A stretch of 64,000 nt of DNA from Comamonadaceae bacterium (GCA_021299875.1 JAJTEW010000010.1:1-64000), one strand, 5' to 3'; positions 53,379 to 62,536 are shown, counted from the stretch's first letter. Notes: generated from the letters alone by a model not told the origin. A program made the numbers and translations.

Positions 53379-54881
53379 TCAGTCCAGCTGCACCCCAAAG
53401 GCCCAGTCTGTTTTTTGCCAAGCCGATTTTTCTTCGCGCAACAAATGGGCGGACTGTGGCCAGAGTTCTGCCCATTCGGCACTGATGTTCACTTGGGCAG
53501 TTTGGCGTGCGGCATTGCACTCAAATTGCAAGCCAGACAAATCGGGGTCGCGCCGCGCGTGGCAAAGGATGACGGCCAAGCGCAAGGCCATCAGTTGTCG
53601 CACAAAAGTGCTGTCTTCCAGCTCCGATTCAAGTTTGCGCAATTTGCCACGGTGACCCAGCACCAGTTGGCTTAACCGGTGCAACTCGTCCAATGTAAAG
53701 CCGGTCAGGTCGGTGTTGTCCAAAATGTAAGCGCCATGCTTGTGGTAATCGCTGTGCGCAATGCGCATGCCCACCTCATGCACTTGGCAAGCCCAGTGCA
53801 ATTTTTTGAACAAGCGCAGGCGATTGCCATCCATCTCGGTATCCGTTTTGGCCAGCAACGACGTCAAAACCATTTGAGCCGTTTTAGACACACGATCGGC
53901 TTGCAATTTGTCGACGCCAAAACGTTGCGCCAGTGAGTCAACCATTGAAGAGCGCACATCGTGCGTGCCCTCACGGTCAATCAAGTCGTACAAGGCCCCG
54001 TGCCGGAGAGCACCTTGGGCCGCATGCATTTCGTTGATTTGCAACAAGTCAAACACCGCTTGTAAAACGGCCAAACCCCCACCAATGACGGGTCTTCGAT
54101 CTTCTTTAACGCCCTCCAAGCGCAGGTTGTCCATTTTTTGGGCTTTGATCAAACGCTCTTTGAGCCAAGCCAAACCATCACGCGTGACTTGTCCTTCGGG
54201 CCAGTCTGCGGCGCTCAGGATGTCTGCCACGGCACCCACGGTGCCGGATGAGCCATAACAGCGGTCCCATTGGTCTTTGCTGAACAAGATTTGGGCTTCG
54301 TCCAAAACCGCTTTGGCGCCAATCTCTGCAGCCTTGAAAGCCGAGGCCGTCCAGAGACCATCCGGAAAATACTTCATGGACCAAGCCACACTGCCAACCC
54401 GGTAAGACTCCAGGGTGCTGGCGGTTTCGTGCTGACCCAAAATCATCTCGGTGGAGCGCCCACCGATATCGACCACCAAGCGGCGCTCAGCAGATTGAGG
54501 CAACAGGTGGGACACCCCCAAGTAAATCAAGCGGGCCTCTTCTCGGCCGGCAATGACTTCAATGGGGAAACCCAATATTTGTTTGGCCTTGGCCAGAAAC
54601 ACATCCCGGTTGCGGGCTTCGCGCAAGGTTTGTGTGGCCACTGCACGCACCTGGCTGGCTTTGAAGCCGGCGATGCGTTCGCCAAAGCGGGCCAGGCATT
54701 CCCAGCCGCGCTCCATGGCCTCCAGCGTCAGGTTCCGGTCGGCATCCAAACCGTTGCCTTGGCGCACGGTTTCTTTGATGTACTCCACTCGGCGCAGCTG
54801 GCCCAGGTCCATTTGCCCAATTTCAAGGCGAAAGCTGTTGGAGCCCAAGTCAATGGCCGCGTAGAGGGAGCGTGTTTGCAT
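53379..54881 (-). CDS. ppx: exopolyphosphatase / Ppx-GppA phosphatase
   Basis: 500 residues of the sugar-kinase/Hsp70 actin-like superfamily. AAIDLGSNSFRLEIGQ and LVVDIGGRSTEMILG are the two phosphate-binding loops, and CYGSSGTVGAVADIL and GGGLAVLQAVFDLL the adenosine motifs. The C-terminal HD-like half (VHEVGMRIAHSDYHKHG) is present. It degrades polyphosphate or pppGpp. Transcribed leftward with a Pho-box promoter of its own, it opposes ppk1, which lies nearby on the other strand. Confidence 0.93.
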   Translation of the reverse strand: MQTRSLYAAIDLGSNSFRLEIGQMDLGQLRRVEYIKETVRQGNGLDADRNLTLEAMERGWECLARFGERIAGFKASQVRAVATQTLREARNRDVFLAKAKQILGFPIEVIAGREEARLIYLGVSHLLPQSAERRLVVDIGGRSTEMILGQHETASTLESYRVGSVAWSMKYFPDGLWTASAFKAAEIGAKAVLDEAQILFSKDQWDRCYGSSGTVGAVADILSAADWPEGQVTRDGLAWLKERLIKAQKMDNLRLEGVKEDRRPVIGGGLAVLQAVFDLLQINEMHAAQGALRHGALYDLIDREGTHDVRSSMVDSLAQRFGVDKLQADRVSKTAQMVLTSLLAKTDTEMDGNRLRLFKKLHWACQVHEVGMRIAHSDYHKHGAYILDNTDLTGFTLDELHRLSQLVLGHRGKLRKLESELEDSTFVRQLMALRLAVILCHARRDPDLSGLQFECNAARQTAQVNISAEWAELWPQSAHLLREEKSAWQKTDWAFGVQLD

Positions 54882-54914
54882 GAAAAAAAGCCATCGCAGG
54901 GAAACAAGGTGCAG

Positions 54915-54948
54915 ATTATGTGACGGAAGAATGAAAGTTTGATGAAGG
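54915..54948 (-). promoter_or_regulatory. Pho box and -10 element of the ppx promoter
   Basis: In the leftward direction CCTTCAT, CTTTCAT and CCGTCAC recur every 11 bases (54948, 54937, 54926). The first two form a 7+4+7 Pho box, and CATAAT (54920-54915) follows after ten bases as the -10. The start codon is about 33 bases further. Confidence 0.68.
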
Positions 54949-54984
54949 GCCAGTCAAAGTTTCCCGTGGGGTCGTCTTTCATCT

Positions 54985-55344
54985 TCAGCAGCGGGCTGGT
55001 TCGCAAGCCAAATTGAGCAAGTCGCCGCACGGCACGCCCTGGCAGCAATGGGCGGTCAAAAAGTCCATCAGGCTTTGCATGGCGCTCAGGTCGGCGCGGT
55101 AGCGCAAAAACCGGCCTTCGCGTTGCACACTGACCAAGGCGGCGTGGTGCAATTCTTTGAGGTGAAAAGACAAGGTGTTGGCGGGAATGTCGAGTGCTGC
55201 AGACAATTGCCCCGGTTGCACGCCTTCTGGGCCTGCACCCACGATGGCGCGGAAAACTTTCAGCCGTGAACTCTGCGCCAAAGCCGCCAAGGCCTTGATG
55301 GCCACGTCCTCGTCCATGACGCTGAACAAAGACACTGGATTCAT
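54985..55344 (-). CDS. arsR: ArsR-family arsenic-responsive repressor
   Basis: 119 residues, a winged-helix repressor (LAALAQSSRLKVFRAIVGAG, IPANTLSFHLKELHHAALV). The C-terminus has Cys100, Cys101 and Cys106 (HCCQGVPC) plus Cys114 and Cys119, resembling ArsR types in which a C-terminal Cys-Cys pair and a third Cys bind As(III). ATG 55344 overlaps the arsJ stop by four bases. It is the last gene of the operon and probably represses the operon promoter upstream of the GAPDH gene. Confidence 0.9.
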   Translation of the reverse strand: MNPVSLFSVMDEDVAIKALAALAQSSRLKVFRAIVGAGPEGVQPGQLSAALDIPANTLSFHLKELHHAALVSVQREGRFLRYRADLSAMQSLMDFLTAHCCQGVPCGDLLNLACEPARC

Positions 55345-56537
55345 GGCGCCACCTTTTCTGAAGCGTTGTGTGTCAGCAAGCCCATGGGCAAGCGCAGCGT
55401 GGCCAGCCAGCACACGGCCAGCATCAACGCCGAGCCCAGCAGCGCGTACAACAAGCCGCCCCATTGGTACAACACGCCCGACAACAAAGTCCCCATGAAA
55501 CGGCCCAACGCATTGGCTGCGTAGTAAAAACCCACGTCTTCGGCCGCTTTTTCTGAGCCTGCATAGGCCAGCACCAAATAACTGTGCACCGAGGAGTTGA
55601 TGGCAAAGGCAAAGCCAAACAGGCTCAAGCCACCCACCACCCACCATTGCAGCTGTGGCGCTTGCAGCCACACGGCTGCCGCAATGCCCAAAGGAATGAG
55701 CGTGAGCACAGCGGACCACCAACGCGCTGCGGGTACTTCGTGGCTCAGGCCATCGGCACTGCGGCGAACCAGCTGCGGGGCCAGCGCTTGCACCAGGCCA
55801 TAGCCAATGGTCCAGGCCGCCAAAAAGCCGCCCACCATGGTGAAGGTCCAGCCCACCGAATACAAAAACACCGGCACGCCCACCACAAACCACACATCGC
55901 GTGCACCGAACAAGGCCACGCGGGCGGCGGCCAAAGCGTTGATGCCCGAGTTTTTGGCGAACAGCTCACGCGCGGAACCCGAGGCCTTGCTCTTGCCCAT
56001 CATCGGCGGCAAGCTGATGACCACACCGATCAACACCACGGCCAGCACTGCAGCCATGGCCCACAGCGAGCCCTGAAAGCCCAGTGTCTCGGTGAACCAA
56101 GCCACCCATTTGAACAATTGGCCATTGCCTGTGTCTTTGGCTTGCGCTTGTGTGATCTTGATGGCCGATTTGCTGGCAGTTTTGGTCAGGTCCTTGGCCA
56201 CACCGCACACCCCTTGCGCCAGCACCACCCAAGCCACCGACATGGCCGCTGTCCAGTCTGGCTGCAGGGCCGAGAGCAGACCAAAGCCGATGATCTGCGT
56301 GACCAAGCCCACGGTGAGCATGCGGGCAATGCCAAAGCGCGTGGCCAGCCAGCCGCCGATCAGGTTGGCCAACACGCCCGCGCCCTCGTAGAGCAAGAAC
56401 AAAAAGGCCAGCGTGAACGGCGAGTAACCCAGTTTGTAAAAGTGCAGCAGCACCAACATGCGCAAAGCGCCATCGGTCAGGGTGAAGCCCCAATACGCCG
56501 CTGTGACGATGCCGTAGTTGCGTTCAGCGGCATTCAT
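55341..56537 (-). CDS. arsJ: organoarsenical efflux MFS transporter ArsJ
   Basis: 398 residues with about twelve membrane helices. YGIVTAAYWGFTLTDGALRM and LLHFYKLGYSPFTLAFLFLL with LYEGAGVLANLIGGW are the signature of ArsJ. In characterised systems ArsJ exports 1-arseno-3-phosphoglycerate made by the adjacent GAPDH, which then falls apart outside to release arsenate. The start lies one base after the GAPDH stop and the end overlaps arsR, so all three genes are one unit. Confidence 0.92.
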   Translation of the reverse strand: MNAAERNYGIVTAAYWGFTLTDGALRMLVLLHFYKLGYSPFTLAFLFLLYEGAGVLANLIGGWLATRFGIARMLTVGLVTQIIGFGLLSALQPDWTAAMSVAWVVLAQGVCGVAKDLTKTASKSAIKITQAQAKDTGNGQLFKWVAWFTETLGFQGSLWAMAAVLAVVLIGVVISLPPMMGKSKASGSARELFAKNSGINALAAARVALFGARDVWFVVGVPVFLYSVGWTFTMVGGFLAAWTIGYGLVQALAPQLVRRSADGLSHEVPAARWWSAVLTLIPLGIAAAVWLQAPQLQWWVVGGLSLFGFAFAINSSVHSYLVLAYAGSEKAAEDVGFYYAANALGRFMGTLLSGVLYQWGGLLYALLGSALMLAVCWLATLRLPMGLLTHNASEKVAP

Positions 56538-56538
56538 C

Positions 56539-57582
56539 TCAGATGCCGACTTCGTTCATGTGGCAGGCCAAATCGACCATGCGGCAGGCGTAGCCCATCT
56601 CGTTGTCATACCAAGCATAAATTTTGAGCAGCGTGCCATCGGTGACCATCGTCGACAACGCGTCCACGATCGCGCTGCGCGTGTCGCGGGCATAGTCCAC
56701 GCTCACCAAGGGACGCTCCTCGTAGCCCAAAATGCCCGCCAGCGGGCCTTGGGCGGCCGCGGCAAACAAAACGTTGACCTCTTCGGCGCTGGTTTCGCGC
56801 TGCATTTCAAACACGCAGTCGGTCAGCGACGCGTTGAGCACCGGGGCACGCACGGCGTGACCGTTGAGCTTGCCCTTGAGTTCGGGGTAAATCAGCGCAA
56901 TCGCGGTGGCACTGCCGGTGGTGGTGGGGGCCAGGCTGACCATGGCGCTGCGGGCGCGGCGCAGGTCCTTGTGCGGCGCGTCCACCACCAGGTTGGTGTT
57001 GGTCGGGTCATGGATGGTGGTGATCTGGCCGTGCTTGATGCCAATGGCTTCGTGCACCACTTTGACCACCGGGGCCAGGCAGTTGGTGGTGCACGACGCG
57101 GCCGTGACGATGCGGTCTTTGGCCGGGTTGTACAGCGTGTGGTTGATGCCCACCACGATGTTCAGCACATCGCCCACCTTGATGGGCGCAGCCACGATCA
57201 CGCGCTTGGCGCCCCGGTCCAGGTGGCCCTGAAGGGTCTCGGGCGTCAAAAATTTACCGGTGCATTCCAGCACCACATCCACGCCCAAGTCGCCCCATGG
57301 GATGTCGGCCGGGTTGGCGTGCGAAGAAAATGAGAGTGTGCGCTCACCAATGCGGATTTCGCTGTCGCCTTGCGCCTCAATGCGCTCGCGCCACTTGCCC
57401 TGCACGCTGTCAAAAGCCAGCAAATGCGCGGTGGCCGCTGCGCCGCCTTTGAGCTCGTTCAGGTGCACCACCTGCAGGCGGTTGCCTGCGCGGGGGTCGT
57501 CGGACTGGCGCTCGGCAGCGCCCAGGGCCGCACGCAAGGCCAAACGGCCGATGCGGCCCATCCCGTTGATTCCGACTTTCAT
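56539..57582 (-). CDS. gap: glyceraldehyde-3-phosphate dehydrogenase of the arsenate-resistance (ArsJ) operon
   Basis: 347 residues. [18 protein letters not shown] is the NAD-binding start, [16 protein letters not shown] holds the nucleophile Cys164 and [11 protein letters not shown] the catalytic His191. All catalytic residues are present. GAPDHs in ArsJ operons use arsenate in place of phosphate to form 1-arseno-3-phosphoglycerate for export. Direct linkage to arsJ and arsR identifies this as the dedicated copy; it is not in a glycolytic cluster. Confidence 0.9.
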   Translation of the reverse strand: MKVGINGMGRIGRLALRAALGAAERQSDDPRAGNRLQVVHLNELKGGAAATAHLLAFDSVQGKWRERIEAQGDSEIRIGERTLSFSSHANPADIPWGDLGVDVVLECTGKFLTPETLQGHLDRGAKRVIVAAPIKVGDVLNIVVGINHTLYNPAKDRIVTAASCTTNCLAPVVKVVHEAIGIKHGQITTIHDPTNTNLVVDAPHKDLRRARSAMVSLAPTTTGSATAIALIYPELKGKLNGHAVRAPVLNASLTDCVFEMQRETSAEEVNVLFAAAAQGPLAGILGYEERPLVSVDYARDTRSAIVDALSTMVTDGTLLKIYAWYDNEMGYACRMVDLACHMNEVGI

Positions 57583-57616
57583 GGCGATTCCTTTTCTTTA
57601 ATTCGATGACTATGGA

Positions 57617-57650
57617 ATTGTGACTTGTCATTGTGTCAACTGAATGACAT
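57617..57650 (-). promoter_or_regulatory. Pho-box-like repeat overlapping an inverted repeat in the gap-arsJ-arsR promoter
   Basis: In the leftward direction ATGTCAT-TCAG-TTGACAC (57650-57633) is a 7+4+7 repeat like the Pho boxes nearby, with CACAAT (57622-57617) ten bases on as a weak -10. The same DNA contains TGTCATT (57626-57632) and AATGACA (57643-57649) as an inverted repeat over the TTGACA, which could be the ArsR operator. Both readings are possible, and both could be true. Confidence 0.5.
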
Positions 57651-57774
57651 AAAACCGATTCAAGCTCAGTGGTATCAGGGTCGGGCTTGACACACACTTT
57701 CCAAATTGCAGGTGGGCATGAAGTGGCGTTTTCCTTGAACGATGAAAATCAGCGCTAAGGCTGCATGTCCCGAA

Positions 57775-58824
57775 TCAATCCGCAGGGGCCAAGACCACCT
57801 CGATCGCGTACTGTGTCGGAAGCGGTCCAGTTTGCTGAACCCGCAGCGTCATGGCCCCTTCACCCAGTTGAGACTTGGGTATATTGGCCAACACATTACG
57901 CCCCAATTGACGGGCCCCCATGTGGCCATAGACCCACATGCGCGAGACATCCTCGCCTGCATCAAACACCGTGTTGCGTTGCAAAGCATAAGAGGCCATG
58001 GCTTCTTGCGATTCATACTGGACCAACTTGATCGACAGCACCTTTTGTCCTCTAGGGATGTCCCAACGCACATAGTCGGCATCGCCGCGCACCACCTCGC
58101 CATGGATCAAATAGGTCTGCAAGCCCGGCGTCAAAATGCTGGGCTGCAATGGGTTACCTGATGCTTCATGGGCCATCAGGCTTGGGTTTTGCAGGTCAAA
58201 GGCTTGGGCTCCAGAAGCGTTGCCAGCCAAGTCCACTTGGCGCAACCAAATGCGGCTCAAGCTGTTGCCCAAAATGCCCAGCGCGGTGCATTGACCGACC
58301 GCCCATGAGTGCTGTTCATCCAGCGAATACTCCCAGCGCGCACCAGGTTCAATGCCCGAGAGTTTCAAGCTGAGGGTCACCCCTTCGGTTTGGTCGGCGA
58401 CACCCAAAGCCGCAGGTGCCGTCGTGTCTAAAACACAGTTGACGCGCACGATCTCAGACCTGTTGCCTGCGTCATCGCGCGCTCGCACCCAAATCATTTT
58501 GGCGCCGTCGCCCGTGACTTCAAAAGAGGAGCCTATGCCCCGCGTCCAGGTGGCGCCTTGGTCCAATGAAAACTCCCAGTCCATGCCAGGACTGTCCACT
58601 GCCCACAAACCGTTGCGCGTGACGCCGTCGCTCACACTCAGGCCTGTATCGTTGAATGACAAAACTGGGGCTTTGAGGATGACTGCGCCCAACATTGGAA
58701 GAGGTCTTGGGCTTAATCCAGCTGGGGATGCTTTTTCGATGCCAGAGCCTGCGCAAGCGGTCAAACAAGTCACCACGGTCAGCGCGATGGCAGGCCGCGA
58801 AAAAAAATAGTTGTCAAACCACAT
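57775..58824 (-). CDS. lipoprotein with repeated Ig-like domains, function unknown
   Basis: 349 residues. The signal peptide ends at the lipobox CLTAC (C24). Two copies of an Ig-like unit can be seen: WEFSLDQGATWTRG with WVRARDDAGNRSE, and WEYSLDEQHSWAVG with WLRQVDLAGNASG. The last third (VRWDIPRGQKVLSIKLVQYE) looks like a separate beta domain. ATG 58824 is chosen because AGAAG sits eight bases upstream. It is divergent from phoX and shares its promoter region. I do not recognise a named family. Confidence 0.72.
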   Translation of the reverse strand: MWFDNYFFSRPAIALTVVTCLTACAGSGIEKASPAGLSPRPLPMLGAVILKAPVLSFNDTGLSVSDGVTRNGLWAVDSPGMDWEFSLDQGATWTRGIGSSFEVTGDGAKMIWVRARDDAGNRSEIVRVNCVLDTTAPAALGVADQTEGVTLSLKLSGIEPGARWEYSLDEQHSWAVGQCTALGILGNSLSRIWLRQVDLAGNASGAQAFDLQNPSLMAHEASGNPLQPSILTPGLQTYLIHGEVVRGDADYVRWDIPRGQKVLSIKLVQYESQEAMASYALQRNTVFDAGEDVSRMWVYGHMGARQLGRNVLANIPKSQLGEGAMTLRVQQTGPLPTQYAIEVVLAPAD

Positions 58825-58911
58825 GGGCATCACTTCTTGAATGGACAAAGTTCATTGATACACACCCATGTGTCAAAAAAATGAAACTCAAAAACATTGC
58901 ATTTCGTCAAG

Positions 58912-58946
58912 GTGTCATACAACGGTCACATCCGTTGTCCAAGATA
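58912..58946 (+). promoter_or_regulatory. Pho box of the phoX promoter
   Basis: GTGTCAT-ACAA-CGGTCAC (58912-58929) is a 7+4+7 site close to the PhoB consensus. AAGATA (58941-58946) follows after 11 bases as a -10 candidate, with the start codon 38 bases further. Confidence 0.7.
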
Positions 58947-58983
58947 GATTTTCTTTCAGCCCCCAACTCGATGGAATCATCAC

Positions 58984-61209
58984 ATGTCACACCACGACCA
59001 CGACCCCATTTTCAACACCTCTGACAACGCCCATTTTCAAGACGTGCTGGCCCAATCCCTGCAAAACCCTGCTCGTCGCGGCTTGCTGCGCGGTGGCTTG
59101 GGCTTGGCTGGCTTGGCCATGCTGCCCGGTTGCGCGACCCTGACTTCGGACATGGCCGCTGTGCCCAAGGCCTTGGGCTTTCCTTCTGTCGGCAAGAGCT
59201 TGCTCGACAACGTGATGTTGCCGCCGGGTTACCAGTACAGCGTGTTGCATGCCACCGGCGATGCCCTGGATGCATCCTTGGCCGCCTATTCGAACAAAGG
59301 CACAGAAGCGGACGACTGGTCCCGCCGCATTGGCGATCACCACGATGGCATGGACATTTACTACATCGACGCCAAGGGCAAGTACTCTGAAAAAGACACG
59401 GGCCGCGCCGTGCTGTGTGTGAACCACGAGAGCTCAGCCGACGCGCACTTCATGCACCCCAATGGCCAGACCTCCAACCGCGTCAGCGGCAAAAAATTCA
59501 CACAATTTGGCGACTGGGACTTGGGTGTACGCCCTGAGCTTGAAGTGCTCAAAGAGATCAACCACCATGGCGTTTCGGTGGTCGAGATCGTCAAGACGCC
59601 TCAGGGCTGGCGCGTCAAGCAAGACTCGCCGCTCAACCGCCGCATCACGGCGCAAACCCCTGTGCGCATCAGCGGTCCTCGCGGCCACATTGAGGCCATT
59701 CGCAGTTTCATGGTCACCCGCTGGGATGCAGCAGGCGGCATGGCGCGTGGCACGCTGAACAACTGTGGCCATGGCAAAACCCCTTGGGGCACCTATTTGG
59801 GTTGCGAAGAAAACTGGGCTTTTTATTTCCAGACCACAGGTGCGGGTGCGGCTTTGCCCGCCAATGAAGTGGCCTCGCGCAGGCGTTACGGCGTGCCGGC
59901 TGCGGCACCCGCTGCGGGTGCGACCCGCGCGCCCAGTCAGGGCTGGCATACCGTCTCGGCCACCGACGACCGTTTCGCCCGCTGGAACTTGGCGGCCACT
60001 GGTGCCAATGCTGAGCGCGATTTCCGCAACGAAGCCAACACCTTTGGCTACAACGTCGAGATCGATCCCTTGGATCCCAACTCCACGCCGGTCAAACGCG
60101 TGTCCATGGGCCGCTTCGCCCACGAGGCGGCGGTGTGCAGCTTGCCTGTGGCGGGTCAGCCGCTGGCGTTCTACATGGGCTGTGATGCCCGCAACGAATA
60201 CATCTACAAGTTCGTGTCTACGGCCGTGTGGGATCCGCGCGATGTGGGTGGCGGCCTGTTGGCCGGTGACAAGTACTTGAGTGAGGGCAAGCTGTATGTC
60301 GCCCGTTTCGATGCCACAGGCCAGGGTGAGTGGTTGGAGCTGACCATCGCCGATCCACGCATTGCCAACCACAGCGCCTACAAGTTTGCCAACCAGGCCG
60401 ATGTGTTCATCAACGCGCGGTGGGCGGCAGACGCTGTGGGCGCGACCAAAATGGACCGTCCGGAGTGGGGCGCGGTGAACTACCGCAATGGCGAGGTGTA
60501 TTTCGCCTTGACCAACAACAATGCAGCCAACCGTACACCCTCTAAAACCGATCCTGCCAATCCTCGTGCCTACATGGATCTGGACGGCGTCAAAGGAACG
60601 GGTAACCCGCACGGTCACATCATCCGCTTCAAAGAGCCAGGCCACCAAGCCACAGCCAAGACCTTTGCCTGGGACATCTTTTTGTTTGGCGCAGAAGAAG
60701 ACTCGGGCGACGCGAACCTGTCGGGCCTGACCGCCAAGAATTCGTTCTCTTCGCCCGACGGCCTGTGGTTCAGCAAGGCCACCGGCATTTGCTGGATCCA
60801 AACGGATGATGGCGCTTTCACCGACGAGACCAACTGCATGATGTTGGCCGCCATTCCGGGCCAGGTGGGAGACGGCGGCAAAGTGACCGTGAAAAACAAG
60901 ATGATGGTGGGTGGTGCAGAGCAAAACGGCACCCAAGAAACTTTCATGGGAGCGGCCTTGGGCGAGGCCAAGTTGCGCCGTTTCCTGGTGGCACCCCAAG
61001 GTGCAGAAGTCACCGGGATCACCGAGACGCCAGACGGCCGTACCTTGTTCGTCAACATCCAGCACCCTGGCGAATTGTCCAAACCGTTGGCTTCAGGCGC
61101 GGCGCCCCAAAGCCAGTGGCCTGGCAATGCCGGCTATGGTCCTCAAGGCCGCCCACGTTCGGCCACCATTGTCATCACCCGAGCGGATGGTGGTGTGATC
61201 GGCCTGTAA
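58984..61209 (+). CDS. phoX: PhoX-type alkaline phosphatase
   Basis: 741 residues. A Tat signal (RR31-32 in PARRGLLRGGLGLAGLAM) runs into a possible lipobox LPGC (C50), so the protein is exported folded and may be lipid-anchored. AVLCVNHESSADAHFMHP, GTLNNCGHGKTPWGTYLGCE and NGTQETFMGAAL are conserved in PhoX (DUF839), a calcium- and iron-dependent phosphomonoesterase. It releases phosphate from organic esters outside the cytoplasm. Pho-box control and a strong terminator mark it as a single-gene unit. Confidence 0.92.
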   Translation: MSHHDHDPIFNTSDNAHFQDVLAQSLQNPARRGLLRGGLGLAGLAMLPGCATLTSDMAAVPKALGFPSVGKSLLDNVMLPPGYQYSVLHATGDALDASLAAYSNKGTEADDWSRRIGDHHDGMDIYYIDAKGKYSEKDTGRAVLCVNHESSADAHFMHPNGQTSNRVSGKKFTQFGDWDLGVRPELEVLKEINHHGVSVVEIVKTPQGWRVKQDSPLNRRITAQTPVRISGPRGHIEAIRSFMVTRWDAAGGMARGTLNNCGHGKTPWGTYLGCEENWAFYFQTTGAGAALPANEVASRRRYGVPAAAPAAGATRAPSQGWHTVSATDDRFARWNLAATGANAERDFRNEANTFGYNVEIDPLDPNSTPVKRVSMGRFAHEAAVCSLPVAGQPLAFYMGCDARNEYIYKFVSTAVWDPRDVGGGLLAGDKYLSEGKLYVARFDATGQGEWLELTIADPRIANHSAYKFANQADVFINARWAADAVGATKMDRPEWGAVNYRNGEVYFALTNNNAANRTPSKTDPANPRAYMDLDGVKGTGNPHGHIIRFKEPGHQATAKTFAWDIFLFGAEEDSGDANLSGLTAKNSFSSPDGLWFSKATGICWIQTDDGAFTDETNCMMLAAIPGQVGDGGKVTVKNKMMVGGAEQNGTQETFMGAALGEAKLRRFLVAPQGAEVTGITETPDGRTLFVNIQHPGELSKPLASGAAPQSQWPGNAGYGPQGRPRSATIVITRADGGVIGL

Positions 61210-61233
61210 GGTCTGACCATTGCGCAGCCCCTC

Positions 61234-61260
61234 AAGCCAGGTCTTCGGACCTGGCTTTTT
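61234..61260 (+). terminator. Rho-independent terminator of phoX
   Basis: AAGCCAGGTC (61234-61243) and GACCTGGCTT (61248-61257) form a perfect stem around a TTCG tetraloop, followed by a T run. Confidence 0.95.
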
Positions 61261-61280
61261 CATTCAGCTTGCAGGTGGTG

Positions 61281-61297
61281 CTTGACCGGTTGTCAAG
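61281..61297. promoter_or_regulatory. inverted repeat upstream of the PQQ-dependent sugar dehydrogenase gene
   Basis: CTTGAC (61281-61286) and GTCAAG (61292-61297) are perfect arms with a five-base spacer, 64 bases before the start codon. TTGAC could also be part of a -35. This is a candidate regulator site, but it is short. Confidence 0.35.
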
Positions 61298-61360
61298 GCT
61301 GCAATGCGCACAGGTGCCGTCTAAAATTTCCAGGTCATTCCATACTTTGAAAGAGGCGCC

Positions 61361-62536
61361 ATGGCCATGAAAGACAGAAAAAGATGGTTGGGCATGGCGT
61401 CCATGCTGTTGCAGTGTGTCGCTTGGGCCAGTGCACCCGAACCGATTCCCACACAGTCCAAAGACCTCTTGCGCAACGCGCCCTCACCCGTGGCGTTTCA
61501 GGTGCAAACCTTGGTCAAGGGCTTGAGCCACCCCTGGTCGCTGGCTTGGTTGCCGGGGGGTGACCTGCTGATCACCGAGCGCGAAGGGCGCTTGCGCCGA
61601 ATCAGCCGAGATTTTCAGTTGGACCCACGCCCGATAGAGGGCTTGCCCGCCGACATCGTGGTGGACGGGCAGGGCGGTTTGTTTGACGTGGCCGTGCACC
61701 CTGACCACGCCCGCAATGGCTGGATTTACCTGGCATACGCGCAGGCTTCCAAAGACGGTCCACGCGGCGCATCGGCCACCGCCTTGGTCAGGGCGCGCTT
61801 GCAGGGGCATCGGCTGGTGGAGCTGCAAAACCTGTTTGCCATGCGGCCAGCCTCGCGGGGTGGGCGACATTTGGGTGGGCGCATCGCTTTTGATCGTCAG
61901 GGCCATGTGTTTTTGACCTTGGGTGACCGGGGCGACGATGCCCGCGCCCAAAAGCCACGCGACCATGCCGGCTCGGTCATCCGCTTGCACGACGATGGCC
62001 GTGTGCCCACCAGCAACCCCTTTGTGCAACAAAGCCAGCAGATGCCCGAGGTGTTCAGCCGGGGCCACCGCAACATCCAAGGCGCGGCCATTCACCCGCA
62101 AACGGGCGAGTTGTGGACGCATGAGCACGGACCACAAGGCGGAGACGAGCTCAACATCGTTCGCAGCGGGCGCGACTTCGGCTGGCCCACCATCACCTAT
62201 GGGGTGAATTACGTGACGGGCACGCGCATCGGTGTGGGCACGCGCCAAGCGGGCATGACGCAGCCTTTGCATGTGTGGGTGCCCTCGATCGCGCCCTCAG
62301 GGCTGGCGTTTTACGAGGGCAATGCCTTTCCGGCCTGGCGGGGCAGCTTGCTGTTGGGGGCTTTGCGGGGGCAAAGCTTGGTGCGACTGGTGCTGGACGG
62401 TGAGAAAGTGGTGGCCGAGGAGCGCTTGCTGACGCAGCAGCTGGGGCGCATCCGGGATGTGCGTGTGGGCCCGGATGGTCTGGTTTACCTTTTGAATGAT
62501 TCACCCGACGGCGGTTTGTGGCGTTTGAAGCCCTGA
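61361..62536 (+). CDS. PQQ-dependent soluble sugar dehydrogenase (Asd/YliI family)
   Basis: 391 residues. A short N-terminal hydrophobic segment (about 9-24) should direct export. LSHPWSLAWLPGGDLLITER, GQGGLFDVAVHPDHARNGW, LGGRIAFDRQGHVFLTLGDR and SRGHRNIQGAAIHPQTGELW with THEHGPQGGDELN are the six-bladed propeller motifs of this family, whose members oxidise aldoses in the periplasm. Family members need PQQ, and no PQQ synthesis genes are seen here. GAAAGAGG precedes ATG 61361; ATG 61367 is close. Confidence 0.88.
   Translation: MAMKDRKRWLGMASMLLQCVAWASAPEPIPTQSKDLLRNAPSPVAFQVQTLVKGLSHPWSLAWLPGGDLLITEREGRLRRISRDFQLDPRPIEGLPADIVVDGQGGLFDVAVHPDHARNGWIYLAYAQASKDGPRGASATALVRARLQGHRLVELQNLFAMRPASRGGRHLGGRIAFDRQGHVFLTLGDRGDDARAQKPRDHAGSVIRLHDDGRVPTSNPFVQQSQQMPEVFSRGHRNIQGAAIHPQTGELWTHEHGPQGGDELNIVRSGRDFGWPTITYGVNYVTGTRIGVGTRQAGMTQPLHVWVPSIAPSGLAFYEGNAFPAWRGSLLLGALRGQSLVRLVLDGEKVVAEERLLTQQLGRIRDVRVGPDGLVYLLNDSPDGGLWRLKP

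Noticed and set aside
59434-61065. Long minus-strand frame (543 codons) opposite phoX
   Set aside because: Antisense to a convincing PhoX; composition is that of a reverse frame and no ribosome-binding site or motif is seen.
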